A DNA stretch of 64,000 bases, from positions 2,480,001-2,544,000 of the forward strand of contig NC_070561.1 of assembly GCF_026914185.1 (NCBI RefSeq), given 5' to 3'. Every line of letters starts with the position of its first letter. The first letter of the stretch is position 1. The DNA comes from Puccinia triticina. Lineage: Eukaryota; Basidiomycota; Pucciniomycetes; Pucciniales; Pucciniaceae. Positions 33,963 to 43,913 of the stretch are shown here, piece by piece. The translations under genes and the position numbers were made by a program. The notes under the pieces are model-generated. The model did not search any database. It worked only from the letters and a program-made list of their open reading frames with translations, and was not told the origin of the DNA.

Positions 33963-35180
33963 AGTGTGCCGATTCCGATTTTATGATGCTTTTGAGCTGA
34001 TGAGAACTTGCTTCTCTGGGTAAAAGTTTTATCAATAGAAAATATGCGTGAATAGAAATTATGCAGACGCCAAAGTGGAAGATGATGATATAAATGAAAA
34101 CTGGATGAGTCCTGTCGTAGGTGTGTTCAAGCTTTGTCCAGGAAGCTCTGCTCCAAGAAGCACTCTAGACAGCCAGACGAGTTTTGTCCAGGGCGGTGGT
34201 CTCCGCCTGACAAGATTCAGTCGGAATTGAACTATATACAGGATGCGGGCTGGAGAACTTAGGACAAACTCTGTCAGGTGTTTTAGGGAAAGAGTAGAAG
34301 TGTTTAGTATTACTCGTCTCTACTGAGACTGACCCAGTGGTCATATTTGCAAGTTTGAAGGCGACACTTGTTGAAACAAGCATCATCGTCTGACTTAACC
34401 AAGTCCCTCTATTGGAGGGGGGACACCGGCCCGCAGGGACCAGCTGTTCACGGTGCACTTGTTGTCCCTGTCAAGATGCTGCAGGAATGAAAGAAGCCAA
34501 GGTTGTTGGCTCCACAAAGTGACCTTTTTGTTTCAGGGTTGCAGATCGTCGAAGGAGCTCGTGGAATTCTTCATCCTCAACAACAATGTCAGGGATATTA
34601 TAGTTGATGAAAAAGCGGGCAACAGTGGCGGTTAATGTTCTTGAGCAATTTCCCTTTGGTTAAGAATTTGGTGCTTGCACCAGTATCCAATTTGCTCTCC
34701 GTTATTCTGTGGCAGCGGTCCAAGTGGTTGATCCCCTGGTGTCGACGGCAAGCCTTTTGAGGCTTACATTTTTTTGCTCCAGGTGTCTTGTTGATCTGGC
34801 AAACATTGAAAGACTAGTCGCTGGAGGTTGCTGTCTTGAAATATTGCCAAACCCAACTTCCCTCGTTAGAAGTTTTGTATTCGGGGGCCCATTTCTGGGT
34901 GGTGGTGCCGTGGTGATCAAAACGGCACAGATAATGATTCCCACCATCTCAGGTCGGCTGTCACGGCAGGCTGACGGCGGCCCGGCCGCCAGACATGCGT
35001 CAAATCGCTGACCGGTCTGATGTGGCATATGTACTACATAATTCAGCTGCACAGCCCACCCTTGAAGGACCTTTCTCACCCGAGTCTGTCGGTGATCACA
35101 GGAGAACTCAGAAGCTTCGCCCGTTTCAGGTGCGCCCCCCATCTGCCGCTTCCACACTAAATTCCCTACGCACTGAGAAA
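33963..35180. other. Intergenic between divergent secreted genes
   Basis: 1.2 kb shared upstream region of the minus-strand gene ending its start at 33962 and the plus-strand gene starting at 35181. Open frames here have no signal peptide or domain. A fragment CCAAGTCCCTCTA near 34399 resembles the dispersed CAAGTCCC repeats. Confidence 0.45.
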
Positions 35181-36187
35181 ATGCCTTTCATGATGATGAC
35201 CGCTGTCCTCTTCCTCGCTCTCTTCCAGAGCATCTCAGCCGTGCCGGCTCCCTTCACCGGCTTTCCGGAGACCGACATTAACAGTGGCAAGAAACCCGGA
35301 CATTACGCCCCCGGCACCGTTCCAGGCTCATCTGGCATCCAACCCACAACATCATACCCGCAGACCGATTATACTCCTTTTATTGATAACGTTAACGGAG
35401 GCAAGAAACCCGGATATTACGCCCCCGGCACCGTTCCAGGCTCATCTGGCATCCAACCCACAATATCATACCCGCAGACCGATTATACTCCTTTTATTGA
35501 TAACGTTAACGGAGGCAAGAAACCCGGATATTACGCCCCCGGCACCGTTCCAGGCTCATCTGGCATCCAACCCACGATATCATACCCGCAGACCGATTAT
35601 ACTCCTTTTATTGATAACGTCAACGGTGGCAAGAAACCCGGATATTACGCCCCCGGCACCGTTCCAGGCTCATCTGGCATCCAACCCACGATATCATACC
35701 CGCAGACCGATTATACTCCTTTTATTGATAACGTCAACGGTGGCAAGAAACCCGGACATTACGCCCCCGGCACCGTTCCAGGCTCATCTGGCATCCAACC
35801 CATGATATCATACCCGCAGACCGATTCTACCCCTTTTATTGATAACGTTAACGGAGGCAAGAAACCCGGATATTACGCTCCCGGCACCGTTCCAGGCTCA
35901 TCTGGCGTCCAACCCTCAATCTCACACCCGCCTTACAACCAACCAACTCGTCTTTATAATAGTCCCGATTTTGCTACCCTTTACGCCGCATACCTCAGAT
36001 CCCTTTATGGCGGTAGTCTTCTTGGCACCGGCTCGACTACCCCTGGCTCTTTTGGTTATTCAGATCCACGCGGATTGCTGTCGGCAAAGGGCGAGGAAGC
36101 AGTATGTCATACTTCCCTATGCACTTCCGTCAGAAATCACATCTGACATTTTGTCTTTCCTAGTCTATCGACGACAATAAACATTAG
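35181..36187 (+). CDS. Secreted protein with 38-residue tandem repeats
   Basis: Unrecognised secreted protein, 314 aa. Exon 1 35181-36101, intron 36102-36163 (GTATGT, CTGAC branch, TTTCCTAG), exon 2 36164-36187 encoding SIDDNKH. Signal peptide MPFMMMTAVLFLALFQSISA, then six copies of a 38-aa unit with core GKKPG[YH]YAPGTVPGSSG; the last is followed by a non-repeat tail rich in Tyr, Leu, Gly and Ser. Copies are nearly identical at DNA level, implying recent expansion or homogenisation. No Cys in the repeat; Pro/Gly/Tyr richness is like structural wall or matrix proteins. The start is the ATG opening the signal peptide, though the frame extends upstream. Confidence 0.85.
35253..35936 (+). repeat. 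114-bp coding tandem repeat, six units
   Basis: Period exactly 114 bp: unit starts at about 35253 (most diverged), then 35367, 35481, 35595, 35709 and 35823. Third-position changes are few. Because 114 is a multiple of three and the unit has no stop in another plus frame, a second long but spurious frame overlaps it. Confidence 0.95.
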
Positions 36188-37067
36188 GGTGTTTCTGCTC
36201 CAATCGCTTCCCAACTTGGGAGCATCAGGCACTCTAACGCGGGCTTCAGTCTCGTGTCATTTTTCATGAACAATCCACATTTCTTTTAGATTTGAATGCC
36301 CCTCATGTCTAAACACCCCGAAGTATTGAATAAGACTCAGTTTTATATCTCAACGGACGTATTTATCACGCAGTCAATTCTTTTTGTCTCTTCTTTCATT
36401 GCATAAAGACAACAAAAGGAAAAAAAGAAAAACCCAGTTTTTTGTGAGACTTGATTTTACCTACTAGCAAATACCTTCTTTGGCGCACATTTACCCCATG
36501 CGTTGCTTCAGCGGGTCAGCTTCAGGGCTTCAGGGCTTCAGCGGTCTTGAACATGCAGCTGAAGAGATGCAAAGATACTCACGAAATTTGGTGAATCAAC
36601 CTCTGGGAAGGAAAGAGGGGCGTGCCGGTAGTTTATGCATGTCAGAAGCAAATGTGCAACGGAGGATTATACTTATGGCAAGATTGATCAACCGACAGCG
36701 CCAGTTCGCGAACCAATCAACCATGGAATCTCGGACTTCACCGAGTAACACTTTCCCTTGCAGTGGAAGGATCGTCCCACTGGATATGTGTTGCCCTGCT
36801 GGATGCAATGCAGCCTAATGCAGCAGACTTGTCAAACTTTTCTGAAACCACACTGGAACGAAGTCGGCTCATGATGAGCCTCAACGATCATAGGTCAAGT
36901 CCGGCTGGCAGTGGAGTGACTGCAGTCTGAAGCCCTTAAAAATGTGACTGGCTCCCCTCACCTCTCCACTGCATTTAACATTAGCACATTTCCCCTTTTT
37001 CTGACATTTGGATTCACATCCACATCCCTTCACTTTCTTTAATAGCACGCAAGGACATTCCTCCGAA
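36188..37067. other. Intergenic between two secreted genes
   Basis: 880 bp; 3' UTR of the repeat protein and promoter of the next gene. The frames at 36480-36818 are on opposing strands and lack support. Confidence 0.5.
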
Positions 37068-37663
37068 ATGCGTTCCGTGATCGTTGTTCCTGTCTCTCTC
37101 GCACTCTTGCAGAGCGCTTCAGCATCCCCTCTCCCCTACACTACCGTTCCCTTTAACAGGAATCCAACAAACCAAGGCCAAGACTATACTTATAAAACCA
37201 TCCCGGTCGACAGTCACACTCATGACTACAACTACACGCCAGATATGATTGAAGCAATGCCTATCCCCGTCAGGAATGACAACGGATTTTCTCGTGATTC
37301 TTATGACGCATTGAAGAACGACTTGCCCGGTCAATACCCTGGGACGGCTGGTCAGATGCCCGCTCCTATTAGCAACGACTTTCCGCGCGACTATCCTCTC
37401 AATTCTACCTACGGAAATGGAAACAACTCTCCTGGACCCGATCGTACCTTCGGCTACCCCACTTCATCTGACAGCGGTGTTTCAGTCCCTATGACTGATG
37501 GATGGCGTGCAAATACACCTCCCCATGGATTTGGGCCGATGGTTCAAAAAGAAAAGAAAGGAGTACATATTTCTATCTGAAATGATTCCTTATAATTAAC
37601 TTGTTAAAAAATCCCTCCTTACCTTCTCTGATCTTTCTGTAGGCCAACGAGAAAAAACAATAG
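37068..37663 (+). CDS. Secreted Pro/Asn/Gly-rich protein with terminal mini-exon
   Basis: Unrecognised; 171 aa. Exon 1 37068-37562, intron 37563-37642 (GTACAT donor, TTTCTGTAG acceptor), exon 2 37643-37663 encoding ANEKKQ. Signal peptide MRSVIVVPVSLALLQSASAS, then a low-Cys mature part rich in Tyr, Pro, Asn and Asp with a possible N-glycosylation site (NSTYGN). Same orientation and exon design as the gene at 35181; both have LALxQSxSA at the signal-peptide end, so a distant common origin is plausible. Confidence 0.78.
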
Positions 37664-37717
37664 GCTCTGGTTCGAACTGGCAACTCTGTAGGTCCAGCGC
37701 ATTCCGCCCTTCAAAGC

Positions 37718-38062
37718 ATGCTCACGGTCCACTGCGCCCAACAAAAATCATTGCTTAGTTTGCTTGTTGTAGCTTCCGCTCTTCTCAATCTTTCTAACAC
37801 TTTCTGTATCACAACCATGTTGGATTATGAATCCGGCAAAATACTACATTTACATAATGTTCAACCAAGGAATGTCACACAGATCGATGAGATTCTCGAC
37901 TGGCCAATTTTCTCTCGATTGAATAGGTTTGAGTACATTTCGATGCGAGAAAATTTCGGGTTGTCTTTTTCGTTAGCATGCTTCTATCACCGGGTCTTTT
38001 TGTGCAACAAGTCAAAGCTCCAGTACCAAGTTAATTATATGAGCTCTCCACTCAGTCGATGA
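37718..38062 (+). CDS. Possible small secreted protein
   Basis: Single-exon frame of 114 aa starting 55 bp after the preceding gene. A hydrophobic stretch (LLSLLVVASALLNLS) near the N-terminus could be a signal peptide, and there are several Cys. No family recognised, no transcript signals, and the spacing is tight, so it may be 3' UTR of the preceding gene. Confidence 0.3.
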   Translation: MLTVHCAQQKSLLSLLVVASALLNLSNTFCITTMLDYESGKILHLHNVQPRNVTQIDEILDWPIFSRLNRFEYISMRENFGLSFSLACFYHRVFLCNKSKLQYQVNYMSSPLSR

Positions 38063-39492
38063 AGCTGTCTTTCAAACACCTGCCCAATCGTGACTCCACG
38101 GACTGAACTAAAGCTGGGAATCCAGGGCAATTTGAGCAAATTTTGAACACCAAATTTCCGGGATATGACTCTTTTCGTCAAGTTGACTTCTCATTATGCA
38201 TCACATCTGAATTCTTCGTGATCTCGAATTCTAGGGGAACAGCAAGCGACACTAGTTCCAGCTGTCATGGATCACATTCCCGAGGCACATAGGCACATAG
38301 TAGCCAGTGGGTCTCTAAGTGTAGGGTATAGAGCTAATACCTCACGAAATTTGTGGACACAAAGCCTGTGAGAAAGGCGGCATGGAAAGAAAAGCAAAAC
38401 AGTAGGAAACAGTGATATTTGCCAAGTCAAAAATCACTTGATCAGCGAAATGAGTTTCTATGTAGAGCATTGGATCACTTTGAGCACCTTGCACCATGCT
38501 AGGATGGCCAAGGTCATGATTCCCACCTGAACCCGCAGGCACGAGAGCGGCTCGTCATGAGGATAAACGTTGTTATTTCTTGTTGCTTGATTGATATGCT
38601 CTAGCCTCTATCAACGAAGGTTCATGTAGTGGTACAAGATGTGAGCGTTTACCGGCTGAATTAGAGAAATACTACATATGATTAGCCCCGATTTCGAATC
38701 AGAAGACATCTCGTGTAACGCACAAACTAAGGATCAAAGCTCACATAATAGCAAGCTTTTTGACTTTTCGAGGCGATGATTGGTGAAAAAAGATGCAACG
38801 ACATTGGGTGGCCAAATGGATGAAGAAATAGGTTAGATTGAAGAAGCCATCGCAGTTAACCAAGTTGACAAAGGAACTAATTATTTAGTACAAGAATGAA
38901 TGCCAAATTTTACAAAACGTTGAATGATGGGCCGTTTGATCACTTTTATCCGAGTGGACTGAAACTTGAAGTAGCGAACATGAGTATGTGTAGAGGACTT
39001 GAATGATCATGGACAGATTGACTTGAGGGTTTTACTTCGATGAGCCATGAAACTAAAATATAAACAAGGAAAGATGGAGTACGTGTGTCCTCTCAGCAGC
39101 CGCAACATTCGGGTGGAGGTTGATTGTTTGATCCCTTCAACTCGCCGAGGATTGAATCATAACTCCTCGCGAGGTTTCTAATGGATGGGATCGAGTTCCC
39201 CATCTTCGCGATGCGCGCTGGGGTGATTTAAATTTTACAGTGATGTGTAGCGTAAATGGGGGAAGTGCAAACGAGGGTGATCACTTTGGTCGGCGTTTTC
39301 AAGATTGGGTAACTGATGATTGGAAGGATGATTAGATGTGACGGGGTCGCACGAATTGATGGTTGCCGCGCCGTATAAGATGCCGGTGGGACGGGGGCGT
39401 GCGTGCAGTGGGTCATGGGGAATTGGTGAAGTAGGGTCCTGGAAATATTCCATATCAACCTTGCTCCGGCTTGGCTTCTAGTCCCATCAGCT
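38063..39492. other. Intergenic, no gene seen
   Basis: 1.4 kb without supportable features. The frames at 39228-39521 minus overlap in different phases and resemble nothing. Confidence 0.5.
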
Positions 39493-39980
39493 TCAGGCCA
39501 GTCCCACATCGACCACGGCACACGTCATTCCAGTACGGTGAACCGAAAACGTCGAAGCACCACCATTGAAGAAGGAGTGAAGCATCTGTCAGCATACCAT
39601 GCCATATAGCTCATTATGATTGCAAGGTTGGATGCTGGAAGCTTAATGCAGTAACTCACATCAACCGAAATCTCCACCTCGTTTTCAATATTCCGTGCGA
39701 CCAGCCATCTTCGCGTTGGTGCTCCAGGTTCTTGTCTCAACAGCCATCTGGAGCTCTCGCCGTTGGGATTCGACATGAGCGCGGTAGACCTAGCCTTGAT
39801 CTGGTCCAACTTCTCAGCGATCTTCTCATCCAGGTCGCCCAGTTCAATATCGTTTAAATGCGCCTGGTCGGTTGGGTTGGTCGCTTCGACCTTGGTACAC
39901 CTAAGGATCTCTTCTACCTGCAAGTCCGACAGCTTCTGTGGTAGATCAACTTTGTTCTGGTTTTCAGGATTGGCTGCCAT
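39493..39980 (-). CDS. Conserved-looking hypothetical protein, two exons
   Basis: Not recognised. Exon 1 39980-39660, intron 39586-39659 (GTGAGT..CTGACAG), exon 2 39585-39493; 137 aa. Acidic helical N-terminal half (ELGDLDEKIAEKLDQIKAR), then a basic/aromatic part (RRWLVARNIENEVEI) and a C-terminus with FFNGGASTFSVHRTG. No signal peptide or membrane segment. The frame is also open upstream to a Met at 40055; I prefer MAANPENQ because the upstream residues are Ser/Pro-rich and low complexity. Splicing replaces the unspliced tail with a far more protein-like one. Confidence 0.6.
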
Positions 39981-41642
39981 TCTTGGTAGGATCTGCTTCG
40001 ACGCTCGAGGTGATGCGGAGGAGGATGGGACTGGTGTGATCCAGCTGGGACACAAGGGCGGGACTCGTATAAACTCGGCAGGAGCACTGGCAGTGTGCTG
40101 TGTGTGTGCTTGAGCTGCCTTTCTCCAAAGTTATTTATTTATTTATGTAATAAAATTATCACACTGCGCGCAGATAAACATAGCCTCGGTTTGTTTTACT
40201 GCTCAACGATTTTCGAAGTTCTTGATACACCTGGTGGCAGCTCAGCTCCATACTCCCCCAATGTACAGCCGCCAATATTATTCTTGGTTTTCAATTGATT
40301 ATAATAAGGAAGAGCTTCTGGAACCCTCAGCTGTGACTCATTTTGGGGTGAGTCAGCTGGGCGATTGCATGGTTTCCAATTTTTGAAAGGCGGCTGTAAT
40401 TCACACCGTAATTCTGTCACAAAAAGCCTCACATTGGCTAAGATAAGGCATGAAAGGGTAAAAACAGAAAAATAGTGCCGTTGTTGCCATCCACGAACCC
40501 CCTTGAACAAGAAACACAAAATATCGGAGCTGTTTTAATCAACTGGCAACATTAATATGGACGTAGTGCGCAATGGAGTATGTTTGGAGTTAATTTCATC
40601 ATGTACCAAAATTAGATTCAAAGGTCAGCCTTACGTATCAAACTGAAGTAACAAAAACTCAATCAAAAATGGATGTAGTACTAGGATAGGAATATAATAA
40701 AGAAAGAGAGTAAAACGAACCCCCACACCACTTTGGACTAACAAACCCCTGGACCGATCCTGCAATGAAAAAAGCATAGGCCAACGGCCAATCTTGGCCA
40801 AAAGACTAATTTTCGGCCTGGGGAAGGGGCAGTTTGAATATTTCAACTTTTTGAAATCAAAAGCGCTGCCCGCCCAAGCCCCTCCTCCTCTACCAGCTGT
40901 TGAAGGAGTAGTACCGATTCGAAAGCGGTGAGCTGGTAAGGACTCATTCTCGGTAGACTAAGTCTAATGTGACAGTGACAAATGTTTCACGTTTTTTAGT
41001 AAGGTAAATGGACAAGGTTAGTGCGGACATGGCTACGTCTGGTTGCCGGGCGCCCCAGGCGCCCACCAAAATCTATGTATGTCATGTTAGTGAAAATTAC
41101 ATCTCGTCAAGCATACTAAAGCTTCATAATTCTGAAATTCAGTCAGCTAATTTGTTTTATTGGTGCTGGTGATTATTCCTGGAAGAAAAAACAAACACCG
41201 ATGAGCTCTTCAAGTGGAGTGTACTATCTATTTGTTAAACGGCAAGAAAACATATCCATATACGACGCATTATGAGCCACTCTATAATCTTGGGGCCAAG
41301 TACGATTTAAATGTTGGATGCAAGATAGCAAATGTTGCTTATTTCAGTCAGGCGTTTCTTGATGTAAGCTTTAAACTGGTGAGTTTTTGACTCGGTGTAC
41401 AAGTGATGCATGGAAAAGAAACTCTGGGAAGCTTTAATAATGAACTGGATATTAGGTCGAAAATTCAAATGAATAAAAGAATGTGAGTGAGAATGAGGGA
41501 TACTAGAACATCTTTAAAGAGCTTGGTAAAATGGATGTCTAAAGTAAGGGGGAGAGTTATCAAAACATCTTGATAGAAATAATCCATTAGATTACAAAAA
41601 TTGGATTCACGGAATAGAGGAGTGATTGCTGCCAGTCCAGAC
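39981..41642. other. Intergenic, no gene seen
   Basis: 1.7 kb between two minus-strand genes. Short contradictory frames only (for example 40196-40519 minus). Confidence 0.5.
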
Positions 41643-42264
41643 TCAAGCTTCGACGGCTAGGGTTTCGGAGGATAACAGCTCATCTTCAGTTTCGGATTCT
41701 AACTCGGTTTCTTCAACATCCTCGTCCTCCTCAGGCTGGAGTCGAGGAAATTTCTGTCTCCAGTCGTCATAGGCTTGCCAGATTAGAAGGTTTTGGTTTT
41801 CGACGATCCGCTTGATCATGTTGGACGATGATACGGATAACGGCGGGCAGCTTTGAATTGAAAGCGGGTTTTTCTCCGAGGCAATTATTTGAGCCGCTTG
41901 GGCACTCGAGTCATTGGTTGACATGTTCAACTTTTCATCTTTCCTCTTGATGCTTGGAGTGATTGAGGGCGCTCGATCCAGGCTGACCGGGTGTGAAGGC
42001 TGGAAAGTAACGTCTTCAGTCGTCTCTTCTTCTTCTGAGGATTTCTGCAATGGTGATGTATCCCATAAAGAAAAAATCACCGCGTTGATTCAAGGATCAC
42101 ATCAGCTTCCATATCGCCCACAGCAGTACCATAGCAATTCCAAAAGATATGAGTTTTCAAGTTAAAGATATACACACCCATGAAGGCTTTGCGTCCGATT
42201 TATCTTCAGATGTTTTGAAGCTGTCGCAGGAGCTATCGGGGCTCTTCAAAACTTCCACTTGCAT
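41643..42264 (-). CDS. Ser/acidic-rich hypothetical protein, two exons
   Basis: Not recognised. Exon 1 42264-42178, intron 42045-42177 (GTGTGT..TTGCAG), exon 2 42044-41643; 162 aa. Very polar: Ser-rich N-terminal half, a basic KRKDEK patch, a short ordered-looking segment (IVENQNLLIWQAYDDWRQKF, ~115-134) and an acidic Glu-rich C-terminus. No signal peptide. A small nuclear or regulatory protein is possible, but no function can be assigned. Confidence 0.6.
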
Positions 42265-43913
42265 CTTTACTGCTTTGGCACGGTGAAGTCAACTTGACAC
42301 GAGAGACACCAGATTTCTACCCCGATTGATGCTTGCGCTACAGCTTTTCTTCGTCGGCCGTCCGGGTGAAGAGCCAGGTATAATATCCGCGAGTCGTGAT
42401 ACGAAGCTTCAATGGGGTAACGAATGTGAGGGTCAGGGAGGGCTTTTGGCGAAAAGAAATTATTAGAGTTGGATTTGAAAAGCGATGATTCTCAACCGAA
42501 TAGTCTATCTGGTTTAGATTCTTAGAGGTATGATAGGGGTATTGGTTCTATTTGGAAATCAAATACAGCTAGCTGGCTGAAACTTGCTTATCCACCGCGC
42601 GACAGAGGTCCGAAAGAGGAGAGCGGATTGTTCTTTTGCAGCAAGTTAATCAGCGAGGAACTGTTCGGTAGAAAGCTAAAACATGCTCCAGTAAGCGTAT
42701 GGGTAAACCAAAGCCCAGCCGAGCGGCGGGTATGAGCTCGGTTGTGGATTAAAAACATTGGCCAATGGGTCCAGGTGGGAGCTCTTTTCCTCACAGAGCA
42801 GGGCTAGTCTAGAATTGAGCAACCAAGGTTATTTCCGTCGGTCCTACCACGCGCGAGCATAGAGGCATGTGTCCGGAAATCCTTATTTGATCAAAACACG
42901 GCACGCCAATAGGGTCCAGCAATTTTCGTTCGCTCCCGTTCAGACAGAGTCGGCAGACCAGCAAGCTGGGGCCATAAAAAATGCCGACCTTAACACAAGT
43001 CCCAGCCTCCGTGCGGGCGTGCAGCATTTGGCTGGTCGCGAAGCGACCCCGACCTGAGAGGGAGGTGAGACTGGGCTGCCGCCCAGACCCGCTCACCACG
43101 AGTGGCTAGTTAAGCTCGAAAAAATGCTTGTTACTGTTTACACGCTCATGTACTTCCCAGAGATTCGCTGTAGCGGGGCAATTAATCTGCGAGCTTAAGA
43201 AAGCCAGTGAGAGTCCCAAAGGGGAGCCCGCAGGGACTCTTTCTCACAGAGAACGGAGGTCGCACTTTTGCGAGGCGCTTCCCGCCGTGCCCCCCGGCAC
43301 TTGTACGAAGTGCGGTTCTTCTGAGGCTAGGATCCGTTTTGTGGAAGAGATTTTCAGCGTAATGGTGCTTGAAGACAAGATCCCACCGTGAATTTTGGGC
43401 TGGCTGCATACTGATGACTCCCGCAGTAGAGTTTTTCTTTCAGTGTGTGTGTATGCGATGAAGAAACTGAAAGCTTGCATCCGCACTCCTTCTCTCCTCT
43501 TTGTCCCAGCTCCGTGGTGAGATGCTAGCCGCACTCGAGAAAAGGACATGGGTAAGGTAGAGTTGGATTAGACTTTCATGATCTGTAAATCAAGTGCGAC
43601 GGGTCGTGTCTATATATTGGATCAACTTGAACTGAAGAATTGCACTTTCACTACCGCTGAGCAATGGTACCTTCCACCGCGAGGCCATCGAATCTTCGTC
43701 ACGGAATACTTCAGGTATGCATATCTCTAAAAATACGATAATTACATGATGTCACGGTAGATATCAATAAATCCACAAGATACACTGTTGCTACATGCTA
43801 CATCTTAATGAGTGGAACAACGAAGATGATGTTGGATGGAGTGATTGATGGAAAACCAGGCAAAGGGACCGAAGAGGGGGGAGGGTTTTTTTTACAGGCG
43901 GTCCAGTCTGGGA
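42265..43913. other. Intergenic with GC-rich repeat fragment
   Basis: 1.6 kb. The stretch 42983-43095 begins CTTAACACAAGTCCC, as at 29014, and is more GC-rich than its surroundings, so probably a dispersed repeat. A T-run lies at 43890. No gene supported. Confidence 0.45.

Noticed and set aside
35284..36180. Second long plus-strand frame through the 114-bp repeats
   Set aside because: Open only because the repeat period is a multiple of three and lacks stops in that frame; the signal-peptide frame with a good intron is the gene.
37650..37720. GGTTCGAAC-containing stretch resembling a tRNA T arm
   Set aside because: No acceptor, D or anticodon arms in proper order; it overlaps the terminal mini-exon and 3' UTR of the secreted gene.
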